Origin: Atherinomorus stipes
Taxonomy: Eukaryota > Chordata > Actinopteri > Atheriniformes > Atherinidae
Assembly: GCA_023101725.1 (NCBI GenBank)
Contig: JALJCO010010250.1
Span: forward strand, 124,001-188,000
Direction of reading: 5' to 3'
DNA: 64,000 bases
The notes under the pieces are model-generated. The model was given only the letters and a program-made list of their open reading frames with translations, had not been told where the DNA came from and ran no database searches. Position 1 is the first letter of the stretch, and every line of letters starts with the position of its first letter. Below are positions 1 through 12,475 of this stretch, in pieces. A program made the translations under genes and the position numbers.

Positions 1-2405
1 TGCAGACTGGCTGCATGTGCATTTGCCAGTATCATAACAACAGCAGTGCGCATGCGCTTTTCATACAGATTATATCATGATATTTCATTTTCTTATCATT
101 CCCTAGTGTAACACCGGTATTACCGTGAACGGTATAATATGACCCAGCCCCACTGAGCATTACCTCACAGTAGATTTCTAGTTCTCGAGACCACTTTTTT
201 TCACAGTCTTTGGTCTCAGTCTTGTCTCGGCCTTGCAATGTCTCGGACTGGCTGAGCGGTCTCGAAGGGATTTGTAACCTATGATATCCAGGCAGGCATT
301 GTTTTTTTGTTTGTTTTTTTGTTTTCTTTTAGATATCAATAATTTACACCCCCTTCAAGTACCAAATAATTTAATCTCATTTATACTAAGCAGCTGAACC
401 CAGTATGGTGCTTAGGGTCTACAACTCATGAGAAATGGCAAAAAAAAAAAAAAGGGGGGTGGGGATCTCGGTCTCGAGCTGAGCTAATCTTGGTCTTGGC
501 CTTGTCTTGGTCTTGATACTCTGTGCTCTTGGTAGTGTTTTGGTCTCGCTTTGCGGTGACTACAAGTCTACCTCACGGCTCTGACTGGGATGTGGAAGTC
601 TGTCAAGTGTCCAGTCTAATAAACTGTGTTCTGCCTGAAATGCAGTCAGTCGGCATCTCAGAAAGGAGAGACTGTTAGCAAGTTTATGAATAATGCGCAT
701 GCACAAGCCCAACCTGCTAGATTCACAGCTCCCTCCCCAGCCACAGCACAGCGTGCACGAGCCACTCCGGTGTGTAGCTGACAGCAGGTGCAGATTCTCC
801 CACCATGTCACAAACGTTGGCGAGGCGTTGTCTGAACGTTACTAACTGCTAGCAGAATGATTGTTAGCGACCTGCTGTAAACGTCAGATGAGAGTGTGAA
901 GCTTCAGGAACATAGTATTGCTCTCGCCAATCAATCACTCTCATTGATCAGTCTTGCCAATTACCTATTGAAGTGACTGTCAATCACTCTTACGACGGCA
1001 GTAAGAGTAATTGACAAGCCAATAGACAAATTAAAACTGTAAGGAATGCAGAGATGATTGGCAGATGTTTTTCAGTCCTATTACTTTCACAGCTGATGTA
1101 TAATAATATTTATATATTTAAAGCTCTGAATTAATCATAGTGTATGTGGTAGTGAACCCAATTTTATTGAAATAAACATCTTCTATAATGCATTTAAGGC
1201 CACATGCCAAGAAGAAGTACAGCGTCCTTGTACCTCATTTCTGTGTCAACGTTCTTCTTCATTGTAATTTAAGATCAGCGTCGTGCTGCTTTGACATCAT
1301 GCTATTACTGTATGTAGCTAGCTGATGCAACTATCTCTATCCGGCCGATACGCTGCCTACTTCGTAAGGATATGGTGGCTGTGGAAATGCAGCAGAGATC
1401 AGGATTTACCGCACCATACTCCACCAAACCATACTGACCCAACCTGGACCTGCTGGTGGAAACAGAGTAGTTGAATACTTTTTATTGTGTTCTTTAGCTC
1501 ATCTGCTTTGATAAAGGCATGTTATGACATCATTAAACTAGAATTTCTCCTCTTATAAAGTCAAAGTGTATTTGATAGTCAGGGCCTACCTTCTTCCAGA
1601 CCTGTTACTGTCTCCTGGCGCCGGGACTGTTCTGGCACCACAGGTGGAGAGGTTGCTGGTCACATGACCCACTCTCGATGTGTTCTGGACATCTTTGTAG
1701 AATCAAAGCCAAATTTCAAAGCTTCAGGCATGCACACTCATACTCGCACGTCTGGCCATCTCAGAACCACATGTTGACCTAACATGTTTCCTTGGACGGG
1801 GAAGAAACCAGAGCAAACCCACCACCGGTTAGATCATGCAGATTCCTCACAGAAACTTTCCAGAGAAAGTTCCCACAGGATTCCTTCGCTGTCAAGCAAC
1901 TTCCTAACCTGGCAAAATGTTCCCACATGATTGTAACCCATCTCTATTGGATTATAACCTTTGTCGTGTGATTATTAGCAGTTCCCACCGCAGGTTTTGA
2001 TATTTAACCACAGGTACCAGGAAACACAGCCTTTCAATGTGTTTAATGAAATGAAAACGACACAGAAACCTGACGTAGATAACTGGGATAACAGTCATTT
2101 TAAGGTTAGCCAAGTTTAACAAGAGGACAGTTTAAACTCGAAGGAATTTAAAGAAGGAAAAAAAACAACATGAAGTTGGAAGAAAATGAGTCAAATTCTG
2201 GGGAACACAAACATCCTTAAATGCAGTAAGATCGAATCATGTTAAGTTTCATAAAGTAACGAAAACCAGGAGAACAAACTGATTAAAGAAGCTCAGTTTT
2301 AACCCTTAAAACTCCACTAGATCGTTTATATTGCCAACAATTTCTGTGGACCGGTAGTGTGTATCCCTGTGGGGTAAATTGTGATTGATAGCTTTCTCTT
2401 TAGGT
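1..2405. other. Non-coding, degraded repeat-rich DNA
   Basis: No credible exon is visible. About 180-260 and 470-560 are rich in GGTCTCG and CTTGGTCT words, like the nested MITE near 19.9 kb, so a decayed relative is likely. About 900-1040 holds a weak imperfect inverted repeat (CAATCACTCT and AGAGTAATTG words). The rest is ordinary AT-rich sequence. Confidence 0.4.
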
Positions 2406-2622
2406 CAACGATCCCCAATCCTGATCCTCACGGCCCTTTTATCCTGCAGGTATTAGATGTTTACCTGCTGCAGCATAGGTGATTTAAATTAGATGCATCT
2501 CTGACTAGCTCTGTGCCACTCTGCTACTGAGCCATTAATTAGAGTCAGGTGTGTTGAAGCAGGTTAACATTGTGAATCTGAAGGCAGTGGTCCTTCAGGA
2601 CGAGAGTTGGAGATCCTTTCAG
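2406..2622. mobile_element. Degenerate hAT-type MITE copy
   Basis: The segment has the layout of the better-preserved MITE at 19749-20107: a CCCCAATCCTGATCCT start, an ATCCTGCAGGT word soon after, an AATTAGAGTCAGGTGTGTTG word in the second half, and a tail like the inverted start (AGGACGAGAGTTGGAGATCC). No target-site duplication is clear, so this is an old copy recognised by family resemblance. Confidence 0.5.
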
Positions 2623-4508
2623 GTGAACTATGACCGTTTTCCAGCATTTATATCCTGTTCAGGAGGTTTGCAATCCAACCACCAAATATAGCGTTTATTC
2701 AGAGACTCTTTCTGTTAAATCCACAATGATCCATGATAACACCATTATTTATCCCATTGTCATCATAAAAAGGTCACTATCACGACTATGTTGCTAAGAG
2801 ACCTCTATTTAGACCTGGAAATAATGATGATGATGAAGCCACTCCCTGTCAACTTCTCCTCCAATCAGAGAGCTTAAATTGATGGTAATGTCCAATCAGG
2901 AGCAGCCAAAGATCAACAAGTGAGCAGGAAGTTCTACATATGTCTGAAAAGAAGAAAAATAATGGTCTTCTATGGCTGAAATAAAGCCAAGAAGAGCTTT
3001 CTGATGCATGGTGGCGCCAAAAAGCAGCTGAGTTGGAGTTGGTTTTGAGAGAATAGTGGTAAAGTATCAATGGATACATTTTGCTGTTCATTTTACATCA
3101 ACATGAGGCCTTGATAGCCCATGATGTAGTGTCTGCATGCTGACTGGGGTTAAAGGGTCTGCTTCTACAGGCAACTTTATGTATATATATCTATATATAT
3201 GGATATAGATATATATCTATATCCATATCTATATATACTGTCACTATCAAAACTCAAAAAAGAGGAAACGCATAGGGAGACCAAAAACATCAAAAAATGG
3301 CTTGAAGTTTTAATCATTAAGACCACCTGGAGCTGCAGCTTCTTAAACCTGAAGGCATCTTGAATAATTTGTATTTTTCTTCTTCACACTGCTGTTTTCA
3401 AACCTTCGTTTTCATTCAACACATTCAAACACTCGAGGAATGAAATGAAAACAGACTGCTTCAGGGAGTTTACTGGGCTCCGCTGGTTTCCTTCACTGGG
3501 TGTGGACCCACAGAATTCACATTCAAACAAAGTAGAACTTTATTGTCTGCTGGAGGAAACAAATCAAGCCACAGAAAGAATTCAGGCCTGGAAATGAAAA
3601 ACAGGATCACACCCAAACAGCAGCTGCTTCTTCTTCTTCTTCTTCCAACTCCCTGTAACCAGACTCCTCCCAACACACACACACACAATCTGAGCCTCCA
3701 GCTTTGTGAGGACATGGTGCATTAACAGGCTTCTTTCCCAAACTTAACTTGAACCAGATTCAGTCCCTAAAATCAAGTCTGCCACGGCGAGGCAGGTTTA
3801 TTTGAACATCTCACATTTCCCGTACAAAACAACTCAAAGTGCAAAAGAAACATCAAAAAGTACATTAAAGATAGAAAAAGTACTACAAAAAACTAAAAGA
3901 AATAAAGCCAAGGTCTTCACAGTCTGAAATAAGACTCGGTCTCACAAACGCAGATCAACAAGTATACACACACACACGCGCACACACTGAGTTTATCAGC
4001 CTATAGAGGGAAATTCCAGATGGGTTCATCCAGGCAGCGTCTCAGAGGCGAGATGGAAAGAAAAGACCTCCCACTCCTGTTAGAAAACCAGAAACACTCC
4101 TTTTCTGCCTCCTCCTCCTCCTCCTCTTCTTTATTCATGTGGATCTTCTCCATCTGTTGTCTGGGAGTTCTGACCCCTGACCTCTGACCTGCTTTCCCGC
4201 TGCCAGTGTTTAGATTTTCCTTCAGGATCTGAGTAATACTGCCACATATTCTTACACATTTTGGGGTTTAATCATTTAGTAGTTGATTAGTTTTGATAAA
4301 AAAAAAAAAAATCTTTCTGCAGCATTAACAAATATTTCTCTGGTGGTCGTATAGAAAGACATGCAGGTCCAAAACGCAACATGTGAACAATTAGATTTGT
4401 ATCAAACAGCAACATAAAGGCAAAAAAAAGTTTAATTATTAAAAAAATATTTTAAATAAGATAAAATGTTTAGAAATATAAGTTTTTAATGTTCTGCTTT
4501 GATTCTAT
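2623..4508. other. Non-coding; AT palindrome and possible - strand 3' UTR
   Basis: 3181-3237 is a TATATATC/GATATA low-complexity palindrome. If the exon at 4509-4630 is real, 4508 down to about 4130 or 3798 would be its 3' UTR: TTTATT at 4130-4135 and again near 3798 reads as AATAAA on the - strand. No coding signal is seen. Confidence 0.35.
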
Positions 4509-4630
4509 TTAAACGTGAATTTCCAGCTTAGCCAAACAGTCGTCCAGTTTCATGTTTCTAAAAATGTGTGCTGCATTCGTGTAAAGATCCTCCCGTGGGA
4601 TTTTTCTGTTCTCGTCAACGTAAATCAGGC
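4509..4630 (-). CDS. Possible terminal coding exon of an unidentified gene
   Basis: On the - strand a pyrimidine-rich acceptor (TCTTCTCTTTCAG) precedes 122 nt that stay open in one frame to a TAA at 4509-4511. The frame gives about 40 residues with balanced composition, including IYVDENRKIPREDLY, and ends LAKLEIHV. The exon would begin in phase 1. A possible poly(A) signal lies about 375 bp downstream. I do not recognise the protein. Human PSD has FBXL15 divergent on this side, but this tail does not resemble the FBXL15 C-terminus as I know it. No upstream exon was found, so a chance open frame beside a splice-like site remains possible. Confidence 0.3.
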
Positions 4631-5246
4631 CTGAAAGAGAAGATCTGAAGTTTATTGAGCTGTTAGAGAAAAAAAAGCAGATAGAAACTTCCAGGAAGGT
4701 CGTAGAGTGAAAGGAAGGTAAGATGAGACAAAGAGAGGAAGAGGGGAAGGAGAGGACAGAGGGGAGGTGGGAGGAGGATGAGGAGGAGGGGTCAGTCGGG
4801 GGAGGAAACACATACCTCCGTCCCCTCAGTGGAGGAAAATAACCCAGCTGATGGACGGGGAGGGAGGGAGGACAGGATCCGATGCAGAGCAGACAGAAAG
4901 TTGTGTTGGGAAGTTGTTGGAACGCCGGCGTGGAGATTTTTAACGAGTGGAAGAACGAAGAGGAGGAGGAAGAGGAGGAAGGTGCCGCAAGGAGAGAGCC
5001 AACCAGACGAAGGAGGACTGGAAGCAAACGGATCAGAGAATCTGAAACACAAAGACTTACGGAAAACTCTCAGAACGTGATGTCACATCCATGTGATGTC
5101 ATCACATTGACGCTCAGATGATGTTGCACCGTTTCCCTCGGTAACGCCTCCTCTTGCCTCGGAGGTGTCGATGTGGGTTGATTGGCAGCTGCTTTCGGGC
5201 CCTGACCTCGCAGTCTGGCCGTCGTAGTGGGCAGGACTACGTTGTC

Positions 5247-5329
5247 ATGGCGAATTACCTGTTGTGCTGGGGAGGCGGGGCTCTAGAGGACAGATACCTG
5301 TACGCTCCACCGTACCCGGCCGTGTACAG
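5247..5329 (+). CDS. Candidate first coding exon (possibly psd long form)
   Basis: An ATG in acceptable context (GTTGTCATGG) opens a frame beginning MANYLLCWGGG and ending PPYPAVY before a near-perfect donor, CAG|GTGAGT, at 5330. The preceding 150 bp are comparatively CpG-rich, as expected near a promoter. It lies upstream of and on the same strand as the Sec7 exons, so it could be a 5' exon of psd. It ends in phase 2 and cannot join the 18889 exon directly without a stop, so at least one more exon would be needed. The peptide matches no EFA6 N-terminus that I know. The call rests on splice signal and context only. Confidence 0.25.
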
Positions 5330-6099
5330 GTGAGTGTTGTCAGCATGGCTCTGAGCAGGATCAGCTGATGAGTGTCGTTATAGTAACGTGAGCATCCTCC
5401 TGAAGCCGAGGTGGTTGATGTTTCACTGAACTTTTTCCTTCATTTTTTTAGTCCACTGTGTTTTTTGTTTTTTTTTCACTTTCACAGTGTCGGTCCATTT
5501 TGCCTGCACGTGGGACACTTTTGTCCTTTCTGATCATTTTTCCGCTCCATTCTGGCTCTTTCCCCATATGGGTTGATTTTCTGTAAGAAAGTGTTTCTGT
5601 TGTAGAGCTTTCAAATTGCATTTGCAGTGTTGGTGTGAATTTACTAACCTTTCAGGTCATTACAGGACAAAAGATTCCACTCACTCCTAATCAAAACTAC
5701 CAAATATGTAATCTTTTAAACATTTTAACCCATTCAATACCAGTTTAATCTCTTGATGGCACTGTTTCTATCAAGCAAAACATAAAATGAGTTATTTTCC
5801 ATAATGCATACTAAGGGCATGCAAGACTGCCTATTGACCAAATCAAAGCATGTCACGAGCCGCACCTCCTCTACCTTCTCTCCACCTCCCACTCGCTCAT
5901 GTGCTAACGAATATCTGCAAAGTGCAAACACACTGAGCAAAACATCACCATTATATCACCATGCTGAGCTCCGTAGCTGTAAGTTACTCCAGTAGCGGAT
6001 CCAGCTGACTCTGCTAGTGCTAACACCCGCCCTGATTCTTCTCCATGAGTAAGAACCGTGTTTTACCTGAGCAGTCCACGAGCCCGCCAGGCTGCTCAC
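5330..6099. other. Non-coding spacer
   Basis: No exon, RNA gene or clear mobile element is visible between the candidate exon and the 11-bp satellite. Confidence 0.4.
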
Positions 6100-7108
6100 C
6101 TAACACACCTGCAACACAGTTGCAACACAACCACAAATAACTGCAGCACAACTGCAACATAACCGCAACACACCCGCAACGCAACTGCAATACAACCGCA
6201 ACACAGCCACAACATAACTGCAGCACATCTGCAACACAACTGCAACACAGTTGCAACACAACTGCAATACAACCGCAACACAGCCACAACATAACTCCAG
6301 CACATCTGCAACACAACTGCAACACAGTTGCAACACAACTGCAACACAACCGCAACACAGCCACAACATAACTGCAGCACATCTGCAACACAACTGCAAT
6401 ACAACCACAACATAACTGCAGCACAAGTGCAACACAACTGCAACATAACTCCAGCACATCTGCAACACAACCACAACATAACTGCAGCACAACTGCAACA
6501 TAACCGCAACACACCCGCAACGCAACTGCAATACAACCGCAACACAGCCACAACATAACTTCAGCACATCTGCAATACAACTGCAACACAACTGCAACAC
6601 AGCCACAACATAACTTCAGCACAACTGCAACACAACTGCAACACAGCCACAACATAACTTCAGCACAACTGCAACACAACTGCAACACAGCCACAACATA
6701 ACTTCAGCACAACTGCAACACAACTGCAACACAGCCACAACATAACTTCAGCACAACTGCAACACAACTGCAACACAGCCACAACATAACTCCAGCACAT
6801 CTGCAACACAACCACAACATAACCGCAACACACCCGCAACGCAACTGCAATACAACCGCAACACAGCCACAACATAACTTCAGCACATCTGCAATACAAC
6901 TGCAACACAACTGCAACACAGCCACAACATAACTTCAGCACAACTGCAACACAACTGCAACACAGCCACAACATAACTTCAGCACAACTGCAACACAACT
7001 GCAACACAGCCACAACATAACTTCAGCACAACTGCAACACAACCGCAACACAGCCACAACATAACTCCAGCACATCTGCAATACAACTGCAACACAACTG
7101 CAACACAG
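6100..7108. repeat. 11-bp satellite, block 1
   Basis: Degenerate 11-bp units such as TGCAACACAAC, CACAACATAAC and TGCAGCACATC run for about 1 kb. The 11-bp unit has no stop codon in any - strand frame, so several overlapping - strand reading frames of up to 224 codons arise. They encode Cys/Val/Leu peptides with an 11-residue period. They are repeat artefacts, not genes. Block 2 continues after a LINE insertion. Confidence 0.92.
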
Positions 7109-7561
7109 TACGATTTCAGAGATGTCTGTAGGTTTATTGTTCCAAAGGCAAAAAAATAAATTAAAAGAAGATGCGTATCTGTAGTTGGGGTTTCATTGTG
7201 GAATAATGCTAATGTTAATATAAGATCTTGTGGGGGGTTTTTTGTTTTTAAAAGGACGGTTTCTAAACATATTTTTGATGGATACAAGAGTTTATAATTT
7301 GTGAATGATGGGTTATTTATTTATTTATTCATGACTTGGCTTCATTATTTTGTCTTGATTTAATGTATTGATGTTTTTGTGTTTTCTTTCTTTATTAGTA
7401 ACATGTGAAAGGGTAGCTTACCTTATTAAGATGGACAGGCTTAGATATAAGCATTATGCTTCAGCCTGTGCCTTTTCAGTCACCTCAAATGTTGTTTGGG
7501 TTGTGTACATCTATTGTTTGGATATGTGACTGAATAAAAAATTTGAATTGAATTGAATTGA
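7109..7561 (+). mobile_element. 5'-truncated LINE 3' end inserted in the satellite
   Basis: A non-satellite segment interrupts the 11-bp array. It ends GACTGAATAAAAAATTTG followed by a short GAATT tandem tail, the usual 3' end of a fish non-LTR retrotransposon with a poly(A)-like signal and simple-repeat tail. No RT-coding sequence remains. Satellite resumes immediately after the tail, so the insertion is younger than the array. Confidence 0.6.
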
Positions 7562-8150
7562 ACCACAACATAACTGCAGCACATCTGCAACACAACTGCA
7601 ACACAGTTGCAACACAACCACAACATAACTGCAGCACATCTGCAACACAACTGCATCACAGTTGCAACACAACCACAACATAACTGCAGCACATCTGCAA
7701 CACAACTGCATCACAGTTGCAACACAACCACAACATAACTGCAGCACATCTGCAACACAACTGCATCACAGTTGCAACACAACCACAACATAACTGCAGC
7801 ACATCTGCAACACAACTGCATCACAGTTGCAACACAACCACAACATAACTGCAGCACATCTGCAACACAACTGCAACACAGTTGCAACACAACCACAACA
7901 TAACTGCAGCACATCTGCAACACAACTGCAACACAGTTGCAACACAACCACAACATAACTGAGACACAACTGCAATGCAACTGTAACACAATTGCGGCAC
8001 AACCATAACACAACTGTAACACAACCGCAACACAACCGTAATCTAACTTGAACACAACTGTAACAAAATCGTTACACACCCACAACAAAACCATAATACA
8101 ACTCAACACAACCGTAACACAACGCAATCCAACTGCAACACAACCACAAA
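7562..8150. repeat. 11-bp satellite, block 2, with 55-bp higher-order unit
   Basis: This is the same 11-bp family as block 1. Between about 7600 and 7950 five monomers form a 55-bp higher-order unit: the variant GCATCACAGT starts at 7653, 7708, 7763 and 7818, exactly 55 bp apart. The array decays into AACACAACCGTAAC variants after about 7960. Confidence 0.92.
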
Positions 8151-9627
8151 ACCTGAGCCATTGCTGAGACTGCGCCTATTACAACTCAAGCTCCAGATAT
8201 TAACCCTCGCTACAGTTGTAACAATAAATTCAATGGAATCGCTATGGCAACATGTGCTTAACGTTACTGTAACACTAATTAAAATGAACATGGACTTCCT
8301 GTTGGTACTTACTGGTCCGGAAGAAGAAGAGTTACCTCCACGTAACACTGTAGCTCCTGTAGCTCTGCAGTTGCCTCCACCATGGAAACACAAAGCTAAT
8401 GTTAATCCTGGTTTGGTCTCTTCCTTCATCCAACAGCTTCTTTTCCCATGAGAGTTGTTTTTTAGAGGTGATGTCAGATCCTGGCTGTATTCAGGTGAAG
8501 GTTTCCTGCTGCTGTCCCTCAGTTTGCCTCTAAGAGGTGCGCTGTCATTGGTTGCTGCCGTACGATTTTACAGAGAGGGAGGATGAAGGGCTCCAAGACG
8601 AGGAAGGAGGCGGAGATTCACATGAACGTACATGAACTCGTGGTCGGACCAGCTCAGGATTCTGAGTTCACCAAACCCTGACATCAAATATTGATCCCTC
8701 AACCTCACGACCTTCATTAATGGGACAGATCTCCCAGAATGCTTTGTGTTAGCCTCGTGTTTCCTGTAGCTTCTTGTAGTTCTTTCTTCTCATAATGATG
8801 CAAACATTGTAAATTAAGACTTTATTTGTTCTTAAATCACAATCATGTCCCTGAAGTGATCCCTCTGTGGAGCTGATGAGGCTTATCTGTATGATGATGA
8901 TGATGTTCAGATCTGACCAGCTGGTCAAACTCAACACACTGGACGTTTCACATAAATAAAGCCACAGATGCCAAAAAGAGGAGCTTATTTCCACCGTTTT
9001 TAATGACATGTAGGCCACAGAATGAGGAGAAGACGTTAATCAGTCTGAGGTGGTCTGGTCCGGCCCAGTCTGGTCCGGTTCTGCTGTATGAAGTCGGGAA
9101 GGTTCCACACTGAAGATGAAATGAAGGTGAAGTTGTTTGGTTAGAGGAGATACTGAGACATGGTCGTCATGTGACCATGCAGCCAGCCTCCTGGTGGTCC
9201 TGATGCTGGAGATTGGTCCTGTTTCTGGCTCAGGTTCAGTTCTTGTGTTGAACAGCCTGAGCTGGTGGTCTGACTCAGCGGAAACTCATCTCTGCTTTGA
9301 GGCTCGGCTCGGCTTGACTTCAAACAGACTCCACGATGAGGCTGCTGCAGGCGGAGGATCTGCTCCGGAGTCGGAGGAAGTTCCAGCTCAGCATCCATTA
9401 TTGATCAGGAACCTGTTCGACAGCGAGGAACATGTGAGGCCTGAACTGTGTTTACCTCCTCCTGACGAATGATTCACGCCTTCCCACAAAACAAGCTGGG
9501 TGCTGCAGATTCTCTCCTCGTTCAGTTACAGGAGACATGAAAACTGATCTGATTGATGGCCTTCATCACCATCACAGACGGTATCAAAGGATCTGTAAAC
9601 AAACAAATTACAGAGTTCAAACCATGG
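8151..9627. other. Intergenic or intronic sequence without clear features
   Basis: Short open frames occur (96 codons at 8161-8451 and 111 at 9137-9472), but none has a recognisable domain, splice context or EFA6 resemblance. No RNA gene is seen. Confidence 0.4.
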
Positions 9628-9762
9628 ATGGATGAATGGATGGATGAATGGATGGATGGATGGATGGATGGATGGATGAATGGATGGATGAATGGATGGA
9701 TGGATGGATGAATGGATGGATGAATGGATGGATGAATGGATGGATGGATGGATGAATGGATG
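9628..9762. repeat. (GGAT)n / GGATGAAT microsatellite
   Basis: A tetranucleotide ATGGATGG array with regular ATGAATGG variants. Confidence 0.95.
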
Positions 9763-9885
9763 ATTTTAAAGATCTTAGTTCTGTTTCTTTAAAACACCCA
9801 ATTTCAGAATTATTGTAGAATCAAACCAAATATTTAATCTGACCTCTGATCAGTTTCCACTCAGTTTCTCCTTCTTTTGAGGATT

Positions 9886-10722
9886 CAACCTTGGTCCCCT
9901 CTAGTCCATCCTCACCTGGTTTCCCTTAATCCTGTGTCCCCTCTAGTCCATCCTCACCTGGTCTTACTGAATCCTCTGTCCTCTCTAGTCCATCCTCATC
10001 TGGTCTTCCTAAATCCTGTGTCCCCTCTAGTCCATCCTCCCCTGGTCTTCCTAAATCCTCTGTCCCCTCTAGTCCATCCTTACCTGATTTTCCTGAATCC
10101 TTGGTCCACTCTAGTCTGTCCTCACCTGGTCTTACTGAATCTTCGGTCCCCTCTAGTCCATCCTCATCTGGTTTCCCTTAATCCTCTGTCCCCTCTAGTC
10201 CATCCTCACCTTGTCTTCCTAAATCCTTGGTTGCCCAATGTCCATCCTCACCTTGTCTTCCTAAATCCTTGGTTCCCCAATGTCCATCCTCACCTGGTCT
10301 TACTGAATCCTCGGTCCTCTCTAGTCCATCCTCATCTGGTTTCCCTTAATCCTCTGTCCCCTCTAGTCCATCCTCACCTTGTCTTCCTAAATCCTTGGTT
10401 CCCCAATGTCCATCCTCACCTGGTCTTACTGAATCCTCGGTCCTCTCTAGTCCATCCTCATCTGGTTTCCCTTAATCCTCTGTCCCCTCTAGTCCATCCT
10501 CACCTTGTCTTCCTAAATCCTTGGTTCCCCAATGTCCATCCTCACCTGGTCTTACTGAATCCTCGGTCCTCTCTAGTCCATCCTCATCTGGTTTCCCTTA
10601 ATCCTCTGTCCCCTCTAGTCCATCCTCACCTTGTCTTCCTAAATCCTTGGTTCCCCAATGTCCATCCTCACCTGGTCTTACTGAATCCTCAGTCCTTTGC
10701 AGTCCATCCTCCCCTGGTCCAG
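9886..10722. repeat. 42-bp minisatellite with 126-bp trimeric higher-order unit
   Basis: About 20 copies of a 42-bp unit with the core CTCTAGTCCATCCTCACC. From 10309 three diverged monomers form a 126-bp unit repeated almost identically, with trimer starts at 10309, 10435, 10561 and 10687. Because 42 is a multiple of 3, a 317-codon frame (9877-10830, period 14 residues) stays open. Its composition and lack of splice context argue against a protein. Confidence 0.93.
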
Positions 10723-10759
10723 CAGCTGGTTGTCCCACATCATCTCCTTTTTTCGCTGG

Positions 10760-11562
10760 TTTCCAGTAACTTCTTCTTGCTCCCACTGAAAGGTCGTCTG
10801 AAGTCAGCCTTGTATCCGTTCTATCTTTAAGTCCTGACAGCGAGTTTTATAGCCTGGAGAACTGAGGATCAGATGTTTTTTATCAGTTCTGATGACTCTG
10901 GTTTGTTTAGCACAATTTTGGTCTCATACTTCATAACTCTGCAGGATTGTTTTGGGTTTTCTTTCTCTTTTCTGTTTGGTTTCCTTCTTTGTTAAGTTAT
11001 AATAAACTTCAACCAGAGATTAATCACATCAGAAAACTCTGGTTTGTTTGTTTATTTATTTTAATGAAAGACAACAGAACATCTAAAATAGTTCTCCAGT
11101 GATTTCAGCTTTCAATGGAAGGAAGATTGTTTACTGGAATCTTAAATCCACATCTGTTCGCATCCTGGTAGTTCTGCAGCTCATAAACACTGGGAGGGTC
11201 TGGTTGGGCAGTTTGTTTCCTCACAGCCGGTCTGACTGCAAAGAAAAGGAAACACGTGAGCATCCTTAGAAAGAAAGGATGTGATGATGTCGTCCAGTTT
11301 TCATCCAGCTGGAATTCATCTGGATAACTGTAAAGATGTGAGCAGCAGTTTTTGATGTGACGTGTCCCGCCGCCTCGTCATCTTTCTGTAGTCTTACAGG
11401 CCGAACGATCCAACGCAGGAACAACAGACTTCATCATCTTTGAGTCTGGATAGTTTTTCATGTTTCCTCATGACGGTTTCCATCAGACGACACAATGTTG
11501 TCAGCAAAACCTGCTGAACAGGTTTCACTCCAGAGCTTAGTGTATATCCATGGCTGAAAATA
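10760..11562. other. Non-coding, no clear features
   Basis: No exon, repeat array or intact transposon is recognised. Confidence 0.4.
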
Positions 11563-11570
11563 GTTCCCAG

Positions 11571-11821
11571 TAGGGCTGCGAAAGAAAATCGATACACTGA
11601 AATATTGCGATATTTTCATATGCAGATTTCATATAGAGATTCAAAAATGCAGTATTGATCTATTTTACCAACAAAATCTCGCGAGATTTCGTAAGGTAAC
11701 GGTGAAATCTCGCAAGTTTTCTTTAGTAAAATAGATCGATACCACATTTTTACATATCGATATATCAGCATAAGAAAATATCGCGATATTTCAATGCATC
11801 GATTTTTTTTCCCCAGCCCTA
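11571..11821. mobile_element. hAT-type MITE with perfect 8-bp duplication
   Basis: A 251-bp element has TAGGGCTGCG at one end and CCAGCCCTA at the other. It has long inner inverted repeats (AAATATTGCGATATTTTC against GAAAATATCGCGATATTTC) and is flanked by the direct repeat GTTCCCAG (11563-11570 and 11822-11829). An 8-bp duplication with TAGGG-type ends is the hAT signature. There is no coding capacity. A CTCGCGAGATTT word in the middle is shared with the element at 32264. Confidence 0.88.
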
Positions 11822-11934
11822 GTTCCCAGTATCATAAATAAGAATGGCCCGTTTCAGAAATGGACGTCTGATTTTACAGAATTTCTTCTGACAGCAGCCG
11901 GTTTCACAGCTGAGATGCGCAAACAGGCGGAGCG

Positions 11935-12475
11935 GAACATGTGAACACAAACGCATGAACATGTGAACAGGTGAACACGTAGTCAGGTGATCAGGTAAAC
12001 GTGAACATGAACAAGTGAACACGTAGTCAGTTGAACATGTGAACATGTAAACAGGTCAGTCCCCTGACCTGGTGACCTAATCAGGTGAACATGTGAACAC
12101 ATGAACATTTGAACAGGTGAACACGTAATCATGTGAACATGTGAAGAGGTGACCATATGAACACATGAACATGTGAACACATGAATATGTGGACATGTAA
12201 ACATGAACATGTGAGAAGGTGAACACATAATCAGGTGAACATGTGAACACGTAAGGTGTACAGTACATGTGAACATGTGAACAGGTCAGTCCCCTGACCT
12301 GGTGACCTAATCAGGTGAACATGTGAACACATGAACATTTGAACAGGTGAACACGTAATCATGTGAACATGTGGACATGTAAACATGAACATGTGATCAT
12401 GTGAGAAGGTGAACACATAATCAGGTGAACATGTGAACACGTAAGGTGTACAGTACATGTGAACATGTGAACAGC
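11935..12475. repeat. GTGAACATGTGAACAC minisatellite with internal segmental copy
   Basis: Degenerate 8-16 bp units built from GTGAACAT/GTGAACAC. A block including CAGTCCCCTGACCTGGTGAC recurs at about 12055 and 12286, and a block with GTAAGGTGTACAGTACATG recurs at about 12250 and 12440, showing duplication of larger pieces. The - strand open frames (MFTCSPDYVFTC-like) are artefacts. Confidence 0.85.

Noticed and set aside
4509..4630. fbxl15 last exon by synteny
   Set aside because: Human FBXL15 is divergent from PSD, as this exon would be, but its C-terminus as I know it does not match.
6020..8127. Several Cys-rich - strand frames (keratin- or metallothionein-like)
   Set aside because: The 11-bp satellite has no stop in the - strand frames; overlapping frames are open together, which real genes do not do.
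9877..10830. 317-codon repeat protein
   Set aside because: The period of 42 bp keeps one frame open; monomer DNA is conserved but there is no domain or expression signal.
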